From positions 1-64,000 of the forward strand of contig CAYFUT010000004.1 in assembly GCA_964346395.1 (NCBI GenBank): 64,000 nucleotides of DNA. The letters are read 5' to 3'. This document shows positions 41,943 to 50,736 of this stretch, one piece after another; position 1 is the stretch's first letter, and the number at the start of each line of letters is the position of its first letter. The stretch is from CAYFUT01 sp964346395 (GTDB lineage: Bacteria; Bacillota; Halanaerobiia; Halobacteroidales; Halobacteroidaceae). The notes under the pieces were generated by a model. It did not search any database, was not told where the DNA came from, and was given only the letters and a program-made list of their open reading frames with translations. The translations under genes were made by a program, and so were the position numbers.

Positions 41943-42432
41943 CAGCAAGCCTCCCTACTAATCGAAACGAAAATCCCTGCTTCCTCTGTTCTCTTCTTGT
42001 TAGCTCCAAACGGGTAAAATAAGGGTACTTCCCAATCCGCTGTAACACATTAATTACCCGCTTACCCTCTTCAGCTTGGCCGCTGAATACTACCTGCTGT
42101 TTATTAATCTGAAATTTTTTCAGCCACACCTGGCGGGGCATCACTACTTGCAAATCATCCACTATCCGGGCATAATCAGCTAAGTTGGCCCGGGTTGCTA
42201 ACTCTCGATACCGCTGCCTCTGTTCAATTTTAGCTGCTAAGTCTTTTTTTCGCCGAATCAACTTTTTTATTTTAGCCGCTGCCTGACTGCTTTTTTGCTG
42301 ATATTCAAGCCCAGTTGTATGTAAGTAAAAACTGCTGCCGCTCAGCAAGATAAACAAACCAAAGATCAATAATTTAGTAGTCAGCTGTAAACCAGCTGTT
42401 TCCTCGGCCCCTTCCGGCAGTAACTCAATCAT
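41932..42432 (-). CDS. pilN: PilN-like pilus assembly protein
   Basis: A 166-residue protein with the short conserved cytoplasmic N-terminus that binds PilM (IELLPEGAEE), one membrane helix (residues 21-38), a coiled-coil and a ferredoxin-like domain (VDDLQVVMPRQVWLKKFQI). The usual INLLP motif is here IELLP. Overlaps pilM by 4 nt. Confidence 0.8.
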   Translation of the reverse strand: MIELLPEGAEETAGLQLTTKLLIFGLFILLSGSSFYLHTTGLEYQQKSSQAAAKIKKLIRRKKDLAAKIEQRQRYRELATRANLADYARIVDDLQVVMPRQVWLKKFQINKQQVVFSGQAEEGKRVINVLQRIGKYPYFTRLELTRREQRKQGFSFRLVGRLADEG

Positions 42433-43412
42433 TCTACTCTCCCCCTTAAAGCCAGTCCCAAGCTAACACTTAATTCCGGCAGCGAACGGCGTAAATGTTG
42501 GGGGTCAAACCGGTCGGGAGCAAATTGAAAAGAGGCTAAGGAATTAAATAAGCCGGTGGATAACTCTAATTTAGCTGTTAACCACTCCGTAAGCGGCTGT
42601 AACTTAGCAGTACCGCCCGTCAATAACAGTTGATTGACTTGTTCTAAATTATGATACTGAAAAGACCGATTAATCTCAGCTATTAACTTACCCAACACCT
42701 CATCCAGCAGCTGCTCACCAACTCCTGACTCCAATTTTTCTTCTTCAGCTTGTCGATAAGTAATATTTCTTCTTTTCTTCAGCTCAGTTGTAAATTCAGC
42801 TCCGCCCAACTGAAAACTCCGCCGCAGGGTAAACTCTCCGTCTGTGATCACCACTAATTCTGTTGTCTCTGCCCCCAAGTCTAGAACAGCTAACTTGGAC
42901 AGCTGCTCATTCGCCTCCGGCAGTAAATAGGGGAATACTAGTGGACTAGCAGCTGCTGACTTCACTTGAAACCCGGCGGCTTGCAGCAAATTAACTCTCT
43001 GCATTACTGCTTCCCGCCGGGCAGCCGCTACTAACACATCTTTAGTATCTTCTTCCCCAGCCAATACTTCATAATCAACCACCATTTCATCAGCAGAAAC
43101 TGGCAGTTTATCGGCCACTTCCCAATTTACTACCTGAGTCAATTCTTGCGGGCCAATCTCCGGACAGGTAATCTTTTTTAATATCAAATCGGAACCTCCA
43201 ATCCCGATTATTACCTCTTTTGTATTCAACTGATACCGGTTTTTTAGCTGAGTTAAAAAATCAATCTTCCCCTCCGGCTCAGCTGCCGGCCACTCTTCTA
43301 TGCCCCAATTTTCCAGGTGCGGAACTTCCTTACTCATGTTCAATTCTACTAGTTTAAGGCTGTTAGTTCCCCAATCTAAGCCTAACTGATAGTTATTTCT
43401 CCAGGAAAACAT
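42429..43412 (-). CDS. pilM: PilM, actin-like pilus assembly ATPase
   Basis: A 327-residue actin-fold protein. Phosphate loops LGLDWGTNSLKLVEL (residues 12-26) and LAVLDLGAETTELVVI, and adenosine motif LLTGGTAKLQPL. It sits in the cytoplasm and binds PilN. Typical PilM is about 350 residues. Confidence 0.88.
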   Translation of the reverse strand: MFSWRNNYQLGLDWGTNSLKLVELNMSKEVPHLENWGIEEWPAAEPEGKIDFLTQLKNRYQLNTKEVIIGIGGSDLILKKITCPEIGPQELTQVVNWEVADKLPVSADEMVVDYEVLAGEEDTKDVLVAAARREAVMQRVNLLQAAGFQVKSAAASPLVFPYLLPEANEQLSKLAVLDLGAETTELVVITDGEFTLRRSFQLGGAEFTTELKKRRNITYRQAEEEKLESGVGEQLLDEVLGKLIAEINRSFQYHNLEQVNQLLLTGGTAKLQPLTEWLTAKLELSTGLFNSLASFQFAPDRFDPQHLRRSLPELSVSLGLALRGRVE

Positions 43413-43423
43413 TTATCTGCCTC

Positions 43424-44233
43424 CTACTTTAACTTTATAACCGCCTCCCGATGCACTGTAAACCGGCGGTCGGGAATCTCCACTTTCAGTTTAATCTTAA
43501 AGTACTCTGCTTTAACCTTTACCTTCGTCTTCAATTTATTATAAGTAGCTGTCCCAATTCCAGCTATTTTCTGTAATTCACTTTTATTCTCAAAAGGACG
43601 GCGGGCAATAATCCGCTGGGCTAAAGTTGGCCCGAGGTCAGGTAAAGTAATCAACACCTGATACGAGGCAGTATTCAGGTTGATTTTACCTCTTCCTACT
43701 GCTGTCACTAAATCTTTAATTCGCCTATATCTTCTCTTCCCTACTCCAGAGATAGATTTTAACTGCTGTATCTCTACATACTCTCGGTTAGCTATTATCC
43801 GAGCGCTTAATCTATTACTAATCCCGGGTAAATCTGTTAATTCTCCCTGGTTAGCATTATTGATATTCAGCCTACTATCGACAACTATTACCTTTTTTAC
43901 TTTTCCAGTTGCTGTTACTTCTTCTTCCTGTAGAGAGGTGAAGTGAACTTGGTAATCAGAAAACTCAGTTCCCGAAATTATTTCCTGCTGCAGTGGGTTA
44001 GCCAGTCCATCTATTTCAGCCTGCAGTTCTTCTTTAACCCCGGCTTGCATCTTGTTTACTACACCTTCTGTTAAATAATAATTTTCTATCTGTTTTCGAT
44101 AATTTCTACTGATTATCCGTTCCGAACTACCTAACTGTAAAATAGTAGGCGCAGCCAATCCTAGCCCAGCTACCATTAATACTACCACTAATAACGCATA
44201 ACCCTGTCTTTTATTCCCCAGCTCTACTGCCAA
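43424..44233 (-). CDS. GspK-like minor pseudopilin with two helix-hairpin-helix regions
   Basis: A 269-residue protein. An N-terminal prepilin-like segment (RQGYALLVVVLMVAGLGLAA) is followed by a soluble part with two tandem helix-hairpin-helix regions: LNINNANQGELTDLPGI with ISGVGKRRYRRI, and INLNTASYQVLITLPDLG with IAGIGTATYNKL. GspK has a related saposin/HhH insertion; ComEA has the same motif and binds DNA. So it may cap the pilus, or bind DNA. Start chosen at TTG 44233, nine bases after GGAGG, avoiding overlap with the gspJ-like stop. Confidence 0.72.
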   Translation of the reverse strand: MAVELGNKRQGYALLVVVLMVAGLGLAAPTILQLGSSERIISRNYRKQIENYYLTEGVVNKMQAGVKEELQAEIDGLANPLQQEIISGTEFSDYQVHFTSLQEEEVTATGKVKKVIVVDSRLNINNANQGELTDLPGISNRLSARIIANREYVEIQQLKSISGVGKRRYRRIKDLVTAVGRGKINLNTASYQVLITLPDLGPTLAQRIIARRPFENKSELQKIAGIGTATYNKLKTKVKVKAEYFKIKLKVEIPDRRFTVHREAVIKLK

Positions 44234-44234
44234 T

Positions 44235-44672
44235 CTAATCTGCCTCCAGCCCAACTGCGGTTTGTAATTTCCAGTCTTTATTATTTTGCTCTACCGCTAA
44301 CTGAACCAATAATAGATCATTATTTTGAGGTAGAAATGCTACCTCTGTAACTCGATTGCTGATTTTATTTCGCACATCATTTACACAAAGCCCAGCCCCC
44401 GGTTGATAAAATATTTTTTGCTTGCCGCCAGTGGGAGGCCAGAAAATAATTTTCTTCTCACTAACTACTTTTATTTTGACGGCTGACTGTAAGCGTTCTA
44501 CAATACTGTTCATACTACTGCGGCCTGCTTGCTGTAAGTTGGCCCAGCTGTGGTGATACTCCCAAGCAGTCAGCAAAGTCTGCTGAAGAGTCAAGACTGC
44601 ACTTACAACCACTCCCCCCACCGCCAATAAAATTACTAATTCCAGCAACAAATAACCGTGAGGTTGGCCCAT
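44235..44672 (-). CDS. GspJ-like prepilin
   Basis: A 145-residue prepilin: short leader MGQPHG followed by YLLLELVILLAVGGVVVSAVL (cleavage after Gly6, Glu at position +5 as in type IV pilins) and a beta-rich domain. Position and length suggest the J-type minor pseudopilin. Confidence 0.75.
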   Translation of the reverse strand: MGQPHGYLLLELVILLAVGGVVVSAVLTLQQTLLTAWEYHHSWANLQQAGRSSMNSIVERLQSAVKIKVVSEKKIIFWPPTGGKQKIFYQPGAGLCVNDVRNKISNRVTEVAFLPQNNDLLLVQLAVEQNNKDWKLQTAVGLEAD

Positions 44673-44676
44673 AAAC

Positions 44677-45045
44677 TTATTCCTCTCCCTTCCGCAGAAT
44701 AGTAGTTAATTTAGCCTTTACTTCTCCGCTCTGTTTTACTTTAACTGCCACCCGTTTTAACCTAACATTCACTTGCTCCACTTCTACTCGATAATTATAC
44801 TTAGTTTCTGATAATTCTTTATTTCTCACTTCGGTAATTTGATTAATTTCCTTTTTCCTCTGCTCTTCTAATTTCCACCGGGCCAAATTAACCGCCTCTG
44901 TTAACTGCCGCGCTTCTTTGACTCGATAATTACTATCAATGGTTAACTTAATTATCGGTAACAAAGCTGCTCCCATAATCCCTAAAGCCACTATAACCTC
45001 CAGTAGTCCAAACCCGCGTTCACCAATCCTATCTTTACCTAACAT
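44677..45045 (-). CDS. GspI-like prepilin
   Basis: A 122-residue prepilin with leader ending RG and the type IV pilin helix FGLLEVIVALGIMGAALLPI (Glu5). C-terminal domain small, about 80 residues, as in I-type minor pseudopilins. ATG follows GGGGGAAATA. Overlaps the gspH-like gene by 11 nt. Confidence 0.78.
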   Translation of the reverse strand: MLGKDRIGERGFGLLEVIVALGIMGAALLPIIKLTIDSNYRVKEARQLTEAVNLARWKLEEQRKKEINQITEVRNKELSETKYNYRVEVEQVNVRLKRVAVKVKQSGEVKAKLTTILRKGEE

Positions 45046-45487
45046 TTATTTCCCCCGCATTAGAAGAAAATACAATCTTTTTCTCCAGGCTCCCCCACTG
45101 TAAAATTACTGTTCCATTGGGAGTATCCAAATTACCCAGTGGTTTGAAATAAACAGACCGCCGCCCTTGATAGAAAGGAAAAGTTATCTGTTTATACTCC
45201 ATCCCGCTTGCTAGTTCAATCCGTTTCTTTATTTCTGGAGACTGTTTTCCTTCCACCAGCAGATATTTATTTTGCCGCGGTAAAAAAACAACCCCCCATT
45301 TTTCCTCTCCAGTTACTGACTTTCGGCGGGCTAGATGACAATGGCTGATTAATTGGTTCACCACCCCTTGAAACTTTAACCAGCGATAATAGGTCATTAA
45401 CCGCGGTGCGCTATATCCTAACAATACACCTAGTACCATAATAGCAGCTATAACTTCTAATAAGCTAAATCCCAACTTAGAATTCAA
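45035..45487 (-). CDS. GspH-like prepilin
   Basis: A 150-residue prepilin with leader MNSKLG and pilin helix FSLLEVIAAIMVLGVLLGYS; beta-rich domain with two basic patches. Starts with TTG after GAGGAGG. H-type by position after gspF. Confidence 0.78.
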   Translation of the reverse strand: MNSKLGFSLLEVIAAIMVLGVLLGYSAPRLMTYYRWLKFQGVVNQLISHCHLARRKSVTGEEKWGVVFLPRQNKYLLVEGKQSPEIKKRIELASGMEYKQITFPFYQGRRSVYFKPLGNLDTPNGTVILQWGSLEKKIVFSSNAGEINVR

Positions 45488-45505
45488 TTAGGCTCCTCCT
45501 CAACA

Positions 45506-46714
45506 CTAAATCAAATTAATCAAATTAAATATTGGCAGTAAAACCGAAATTAAAATAAACACCACTACTCCGGCTAAAACTAATACTATTATCGGTTCCA
45601 GTAAAGAAAATAAAAATTCAGTCTCCGCTTCTAATTTCTGTTGATAATAATCAGCTGTTTTTAACAGCATCTCTCCTAATCTTCCTGTTTTTTCTCCTAC
45701 TTTTACCATTTGAACCATTAAATTAGGAAATAGATCTTTCTCCGCCAGTAAGCCCCCCAGCTGTTGGCCCTGTTCAATCTGATAATTTATCTCCTTTAGT
45801 TTCCTCTCCAACACCACATTACCAACCACTGCTTCTGCATTTTTTAAAGCGGGCAGTAAATTTACTCCCGCTTGCAGCATAGTACCTATTGTTCGGCTTA
45901 ACTGTAATAACTTTATCTTTAATACTAAATTACCGATTAGCGGAAGTTTTAAACTTAACCACTCTAGTCTTCGGCGAGCAGTAGAAGTAGTTGCCCACAG
46001 ACCCAAAGCTACTCCTCCAGCTAACAGCCCGCCAGCTATTATTTGTCCCCTAGCCTGCACAAACTGAGCTCCGCCCAATAAAATTCGCGTGATTAACGGC
46101 AGCTGAAAGTCATAATCAGCAAAAATGCGGGCAAAGGTAGGAAGTACAAAAGTAATCAAAAAAATTACAACTACCACTGTGGTAACTAATAAAAACACAG
46201 GATAAACTACAATTGACCTTAGTCTCTGCTTCCAGGAAGCTTTAGCTTCAAAATAATCTGTTAACTGTGCTAAAACTTCTGTCAGAACTCCTTCTCTTTC
46301 TCCGACAGATATTAGACTAATCATCAACTCAGGAAATAACTGGGACTGACTGCGGACAGCAGTTGATAAATCGCGGCCAGCTTTAATTTCCTGACTTATC
46401 TCCTGAACTGCCCATTCTAATTTTTTATTTTCTACTTGTCCTGCTAAAATTTCTAATACAGTTAATAATGGTAGTCCAGCCGATAATAAAAAAGAAAACT
46501 GGCGCGTAAACAATGCCAACTGACTCCAGGTTATTCGCTGGAACCAGTTAGCCAAATTAGTCAGCCTTTTTTTATTTGCTTCCTGCTTTAACTCTTTAAT
46601 ATAATAGTTCTCCTGTTTTAAGCTGCGGATAGCCGCCTGCTCATTGTTGCTGACTAATACACCCTGCTCTCTTTCTCCTTCTTCATCAATTACTTGGTAG
46701 CGATATTTAGGCAT
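45506..46714 (-). CDS. Type II secretion / type IV pilus inner-membrane protein GspF/PilC
   Basis: A 402-residue platform protein with two GspF cytoplasmic helical domains (FTRQFSFLLSAGLPLLTVLEIL near residue 70 and LSRTIGTMLQAGVNLLPALKN near 270), each followed by membrane helices (VYPVFLLVTTVVVVIFLITF; IIVLVLAGVVVFILISVLLP). First gene of the operon. The assembly ATPase that normally accompanies it (GspE/PilB) is not in the window. Confidence 0.92.
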   Translation of the reverse strand: MPKYRYQVIDEEGEREQGVLVSNNEQAAIRSLKQENYYIKELKQEANKKRLTNLANWFQRITWSQLALFTRQFSFLLSAGLPLLTVLEILAGQVENKKLEWAVQEISQEIKAGRDLSTAVRSQSQLFPELMISLISVGEREGVLTEVLAQLTDYFEAKASWKQRLRSIVVYPVFLLVTTVVVVIFLITFVLPTFARIFADYDFQLPLITRILLGGAQFVQARGQIIAGGLLAGGVALGLWATTSTARRRLEWLSLKLPLIGNLVLKIKLLQLSRTIGTMLQAGVNLLPALKNAEAVVGNVVLERKLKEINYQIEQGQQLGGLLAEKDLFPNLMVQMVKVGEKTGRLGEMLLKTADYYQQKLEAETEFLFSLLEPIIVLVLAGVVVFILISVLLPIFNLINLI

Positions 46715-46802
46715 ATAGAGATCTCCTTAAATTTAAATTTGATAATTATTCTTTTAAATGTTAATCTTACCAAATCTATATTCTATAATACCCATCGCCA
46801 GA

Positions 46803-46827
46803 GTAAATATAACTATTATATTTACTT
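46803..46827. promoter_or_regulatory. Perfect dyad upstream of the pilus-like operon
   Basis: AGTAAATATAA-CTA-TTATATTTACT is an 11-bp perfect inverted repeat about 90 nt upstream of gspF. It is either an operator or, on the plus strand where TTTTTG follows, a weak terminator. Confidence 0.45.
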
Positions 46828-46917
46828 TTTGTATAAAAAAGGATTTATAATTAATTTATGGAATAATTAAAACGCAGCAGTGGAGTGTAGGAAAATAAAT
46901 TAACTTTCTCTAACTAG

Positions 46918-46946
46918 CAAAGCTCCGAGATAAACTCGGAGCTTTG
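46918..46946. terminator. Hairpin terminator after aroE
   Basis: Stem AAAGCTCCGAG / CTCGGAGCTTT (11 bp, loop ATAAA) directly after the aroE stop. The T-run is short, formed mainly within the stem. Confidence 0.65.
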
Positions 46947-46948
46947 GC

Positions 46949-47824
46949 TTATATATTCTTTTCCAACGCCGCCTGCATTTCCTCTACTGGTGCTTGCCTA
47001 TCAGTCCACAGTTCAAAAGCAATTACTCCCTGGTATAAAAGCATTCCCAAACCGCTGACAGTTTCCGCTCCTGCTTCCTTTGCTGCCTGCAATAATACCG
47101 TTTCCTGGGGATTATAAACTAAATCAGATACCAGCAAGTTAGAGTCAAGTAATCCTGGTTCAATTACCGGTTTTACATCAGTATCCGGGACCATACCGAT
47201 CGGAGTAGTATCTACCACTAAATCAAGGTTATTAAATACTGGTGTTAAAGCTTCAGTCGTTAAGTCAAGGGCAGTAATTTCTTTTAAATCTATTTTCGTC
47301 CTGATTTCTGCCGCCAACTTTTCCGCTTTAGAAAAAGTACGGTTAGCAATATACAGTTTATCAATTCCCTCCAGCACCAACTGAAAAGCAACTGCTCGGG
47401 CTGCTCCTCCAGCACCTATAATCAGCACTTCTTTATTATCAGGTGCAAAACCCGCACCTTCTTGGAGAGACCTAATATAGCCCCGCCCATCTGTATTATG
47501 TCCAACTAATTTTCCATTCTGGTTCACAATTGTATTAACTGCTCCAATTAACTCAGCTTCCTCTGATAATTCATCTAAATAAGGAATCACTTCCTCTTTA
47601 TGCGGAATAGTCAAATTTACTCCTCTAATCCCTAATCCTCTAATTCCGGCTACTGCCTGTTCTAAATTCTCCGGCTGTACTGCAAAGGGTAAATACAAAT
47701 AATTAATTCCTAACTCCTCAAATCCCGCATTATGCATCTTCGGTGACAAAGAATGTTCTACCGGATAGCCGAACAGCCCAGTAACTTCCGTCTCAGCTAA
47801 ATCAACATCTGCTAACTGCTCCAT
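46949..47824 (-). CDS. aroE: Shikimate dehydrogenase
   Basis: A 291-residue NADP-dependent enzyme reducing 3-dehydroshikimate. Motifs: FGYPVEHSLSPKMHNAGF (substrate), VNLTIPHKEEVI (catalytic Lys), GHNTDGRGYI, and nucleotide loop IIGAGGAARAVAFQL with NRTFSKAE. The start at ATG 47824 is seven bases after GGGGG. It is separate from the other shikimate genes at 22.7-26.1 kb, completing most of the pathway in this window. Confidence 0.94.
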   Translation of the reverse strand: MEQLADVDLAETEVTGLFGYPVEHSLSPKMHNAGFEELGINYLYLPFAVQPENLEQAVAGIRGLGIRGVNLTIPHKEEVIPYLDELSEEAELIGAVNTIVNQNGKLVGHNTDGRGYIRSLQEGAGFAPDNKEVLIIGAGGAARAVAFQLVLEGIDKLYIANRTFSKAEKLAAEIRTKIDLKEITALDLTTEALTPVFNNLDLVVDTTPIGMVPDTDVKPVIEPGLLDSNLLVSDLVYNPQETVLLQAAKEAGAETVSGLGMLLYQGVIAFELWTDRQAPVEEMQAALEKNI

Positions 47825-47906
47825 ACTCATTCCCCCTTTTAAAAGATTCATACCCCAACTCCAAAACCTAAAAATATATTTTATGTCTTCAACTAAATTT
47901 TCTGTA

Positions 47907-47933
47907 ATTCTCCATTCTTAATTTTCCATTTCC
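47907..47933 (-). repeat. AATG-rich dispersed repeat at the transporter 3' end
   Basis: Minus strand GGAAATGGAAAATTAAGAAT then GGAGAAT. TAA of the EamA transporter lies inside it. Confidence 0.6.
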
Positions 47934-48769
47934 ACAAGCAGCATACTCAATATAATCAAGGCACCACCAATATACCCTTTAACAGTAATCACTTCTCCCA
48001 AGTAAAGATAAGCAAATAAAGCACCAAATACCGGCTCCATGGAAAAAATAATAGCTGTCCGCTCAGGGGTAGTGAAGGTTTGTGCTTTATTCTGCACAAC
48101 AAAAGCCAAAGCTGTAGCTAATACTCCCATATAAAGCACACTAATCCAGACCCCAGTATTACCTACCAACTGATAACTCCCTTCTAGACCAGCTCCTAGA
48201 GCACTGAGAACAGCTACCGTGCTTATCTGAATTAACGCTAATAATAGAGGATTATTACTCTTCACGTATTTATCAACTACTAAAATATGTAAAGCTAAAC
48301 AAGCAGCGCAGACTAACACTAACCAATCCCCTAGGTTCGGCTCTAGCGAACCCGAAAATGTCAACAGCCATAAACCAACAGCAGCCAGGCTGACTCCTAT
48401 CCAAGTCAACAGCGGCGGCAGCCTACGGAAAAACAAAACTGCAAAAATAGGTACTAATACTACACTTAAACCAGTAATAAATCCAGCTTTAGAGGCAGTA
48501 GTAAAGTTTAACCCTACTACCTGAAAGGCATATCCGCCGAATAAGAGGACCCCTGCTATCATCCCCTGTTTTAAAAGTTTTAGATTTACATCTGATAACT
48601 GACGATAAAGAATTAAACCTAAAGCTATACTAGCAAATCCAAAGCGCAGAGTTAAAAAATAAAAAGGTGTAATTACTGTAAATATATCTTTCATGATCGC
48701 AAAAGTTGTCCCCCAGATAAATACAATAAATAACAGGGCTAAATCTGCTTTTAACTGCCGGCTTACCAA
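47918..48769 (-). CDS. EamA (drug/metabolite) family transporter
   Basis: A 283-residue membrane protein with ten predicted helices in two EamA repeats (FIWGTTFAIMKDIFTVITPF at the start of the first; AALAFVV-type EPVFGALFAYLYLGEVIT near the end of the second). Members export amino acids or metabolites; substrate unknown. Starts with TTG. Lies after the Gate-domain pair. Confidence 0.85.
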   Translation of the reverse strand: MVSRQLKADLALLFIVFIWGTTFAIMKDIFTVITPFYFLTLRFGFASIALGLILYRQLSDVNLKLLKQGMIAGVLLFGGYAFQVVGLNFTTASKAGFITGLSVVLVPIFAVLFFRRLPPLLTWIGVSLAAVGLWLLTFSGSLEPNLGDWLVLVCAACLALHILVVDKYVKSNNPLLLALIQISTVAVLSALGAGLEGSYQLVGNTGVWISVLYMGVLATALAFVVQNKAQTFTTPERTAIIFSMEPVFGALFAYLYLGEVITVKGYIGGALIILSMLLVEMEN

Positions 48770-48794
48770 TCCCAGTCACCTACTTTCCCCTTCC

Positions 48795-49277
48795 TTAACA
48801 ACAATCAGCTTCTGCTAATTCTTTCTCTTCTATTACTGACCGATCAACAAAATATTCGGCATATAAATAACTAATTATAACTGCTAATAACAATCTAGTA
48901 CCTAACATTATCCAGCCTTTGCCGCCGATAGCTACAAATAATAAAGTATCCTCTATTACTGCATGACAAATAACTAAAAATACAGCCAGCGTCATTAATT
49001 CCTGGGCATGCAGTTTATCTTCCTCTACTTCCTTTAAAATAACTCCTGCCCCATAGGTTAAACCAAACATCTGAGCTACAATTAACGGCAGCCCAGCATC
49101 ATTCGATAATTTAAAATGCTTTAAAACAGGAGTAAATACCTTGGCTATTTGATCCAGTAAACCAATTTCATCGGCTACTTCAATCCCGATTAATAAGGGG
49201 AATATAATTACTGCAATCTTAATCAACATATCCACACTACCATTTACTACCTCTGTTATTAACGTTCCCCAGTCCAT
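48795..49277 (-). CDS. Nucleoside-recognition (Gate) domain membrane protein B
   Basis: A 160-residue protein with four or five hydrophobic segments and the Gate-domain pattern (IAVIIFPLLIGIEVADEIGL, APLIVAQMFGLTYGAGVI, CHAVIEDTLLFVAIGG). Pairs of such proteins occur in nucleoside transporters, FeoB and spore maturation SpmA/SpmB. Here two short Gate proteins are encoded side by side, 12 nt apart, so they probably act as a heterodimer. Ends in Cys-Cys. Substrate unknown. Confidence 0.75.
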   Translation of the reverse strand: MDWGTLITEVVNGSVDMLIKIAVIIFPLLIGIEVADEIGLLDQIAKVFTPVLKHFKLSNDAGLPLIVAQMFGLTYGAGVILKEVEEDKLHAQELMTLAVFLVICHAVIEDTLLFVAIGGKGWIMLGTRLLLAVIISYLYAEYFVDRSVIEEKELAEADCC

Positions 49278-49289
49278 AATTATCCTCCT

Positions 49290-49703
49290 TTATAAAATTA
49301 AATTCAGTCCCAGACCTGCTAAAATAGATAGACCAATCCGTAAACCAATTAATGGAATTAATTGGCCGCTGATTTTTTTAATCACCGCTGCTTCAATAAG
49401 CAAACTGTGAGCTAAACCTAACATAGTTCCCAAAATTGTAATCTCTCTAACTCCTAAATCAATTCCGGCTATTACTCCTAAAGCCCCATAAATATTCAGT
49501 AAATAACCGGTCAACAAGGCTAGCACTGACTCCCCCGGCAGACCAAATAACTTCATCATCGGAGCTGTATACTGCGCTAACCACTCAATAAAGCCAGTAT
49601 GCTTTAATACTGTAACTCCAATATACACTGGTAAAATGATTTTAATCAAATCAAAATAAGTGAAAAATGCTTTTTTAGCTCCTCGTTTAACTGCCTGTAA
49701 CAT
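49290..49703 (-). CDS. Nucleoside-recognition (Gate) domain membrane protein A
   Basis: A 137-residue Gate-domain protein: IKIILPVYIGVTVLKHTGF, GLPGESVLALLTGYLLNIYGA, LGLAHSLLIEAAVIKKI. The His/Glu pair in AHSLLIEAAV corresponds to CHAVIEDTLL in the partner. First gene of this pair, GAGGTG before ATG. It is shorter than SpmA (about 190 residues). Confidence 0.75.
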   Translation of the reverse strand: MLQAVKRGAKKAFFTYFDLIKIILPVYIGVTVLKHTGFIEWLAQYTAPMMKLFGLPGESVLALLTGYLLNIYGALGVIAGIDLGVREITILGTMLGLAHSLLIEAAVIKKISGQLIPLIGLRIGLSILAGLGLNLIL

Positions 49704-49806
49704 TGAATCACCTCAACTATTAGTTATTGTCTATTTTTATTTTATAACCAAATCACCCTAGTAAGCAATAATTTTATTAAATTAATTTGATTCTAGTTCC
49801 CCCGAA

Positions 49807-49842
49807 TATAGAAAGCCACCTGAAACCAGGTGGCTTTCTATA
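49807..49842 (-). terminator. Hairpin terminator after the barrel gene
   Basis: Sixteen-bp perfect stem TATAGAAAGCCACCTG / CAGGTGGCTTTCTATA with loop of four. The T tract is short, but the stem is very stable and sits four bases after the stop. Confidence 0.8.
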
Positions 49843-49846
49843 TATA

Positions 49847-50557
49847 TTAAAATTTGCTTGTTACTCCCCAATAAACCCCCTGAGTAAACTTATTAATTTT
49901 CGTCAAATCATAATCCTGCACTTGTAAATTGCCCACACTTTTATTTGTTATCTCCTCTTGTCCTATTCTATAGCCTAAACTTATTTCTAAATCAGTCATT
50001 GGTTCCCATTCTAAACCAGACTGTAATAAGTAATTGCTGCCAATTTGATATCCAGTCACTTCCCCTAAATCTAATAAAGGAGTTTCCACTTGATAATCGC
50101 CGGCTAAACTATACTTTGCCTCTGCAAATAGCTTTAAATCATCAGTTAATTTTTTTCTCGCTTCTGCTACTAACTCTAGATTTTTACCTGTAACTGTAAA
50201 CAACTCCTGGCTTAATAATTCTGTCCCCAGATTCGAATAATTTCCCCTTAAACCAACAGCTAACTCCGCAGTTTTATGACTAAATTCTCTAGTTAATCCT
50301 AACCCAAATTTCTGCACATCTCCCTGAATATAATTATTATACTGTCCGAAATTGTAATCAATCGCTGCTGACAATTGATCGGTTAGCTGATAACTACCAG
50401 TAACTTGTTTAATTCCCATATCTTCTGCTAAATCATCTCCAAATTGATACCCAGAGTTAAAATAATTAACCCCGATACTTCCCCGCTCTCTAGCAAAAAC
50501 ACTACTCCCATTAATTAGTAAAACCAGTGCTATAAAAATTGGTAGATATTTTTTCAT
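49847..50557 (-). CDS. Putative outer-membrane beta-barrel protein
   Basis: A 236-residue protein with a signal peptide (MKKYLPIFIALVLLI, cleaved after FA), then alternating polar/hydrophobic strands (GSIGVNYFNSGYQF, LSAAIDYNFGQYNNYI, LEISLGYRIGQEEI) ending GVYWGVTSKF with C-terminal Phe, the classical outer-membrane protein signal. Family not recognised. It lies 180 nt downstream of bamA, which would assemble it. Supports a diderm envelope. Confidence 0.75.
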   Translation of the reverse strand: MKKYLPIFIALVLLINGSSVFARERGSIGVNYFNSGYQFGDDLAEDMGIKQVTGSYQLTDQLSAAIDYNFGQYNNYIQGDVQKFGLGLTREFSHKTAELAVGLRGNYSNLGTELLSQELFTVTGKNLELVAEARKKLTDDLKLFAEAKYSLAGDYQVETPLLDLGEVTGYQIGSNYLLQSGLEWEPMTDLEISLGYRIGQEEITNKSVGNLQVQDYDLTKINKFTQGVYWGVTSKF

Positions 50558-50690
50558 CTTCTCATCCCTTCCTAACTAAATTTTTTAATTTGCTTCTACT
50601 GTTCAGTGTATCTTAAACACAAATCAAAATGAAAGGGTAAGTATTACTATGACTGTAAATTTCAACTATATTTTTTTACTAAAATAAAAT

Positions 50691-50715
50691 TAAGCAGGAG
50701 GAATCCCCCTGCTTA
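50691..50715 (-). terminator. Rho-independent terminator after bamA
   Basis: Minus strand AAGCAGGGGG / TCCTGCTT stem followed by AATTTTATTTTAG. Twenty-two bases after the bamA stop. Confidence 0.75.
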
Positions 50716-50736
50716 CTAAACTAGTGAAATTTTTGT

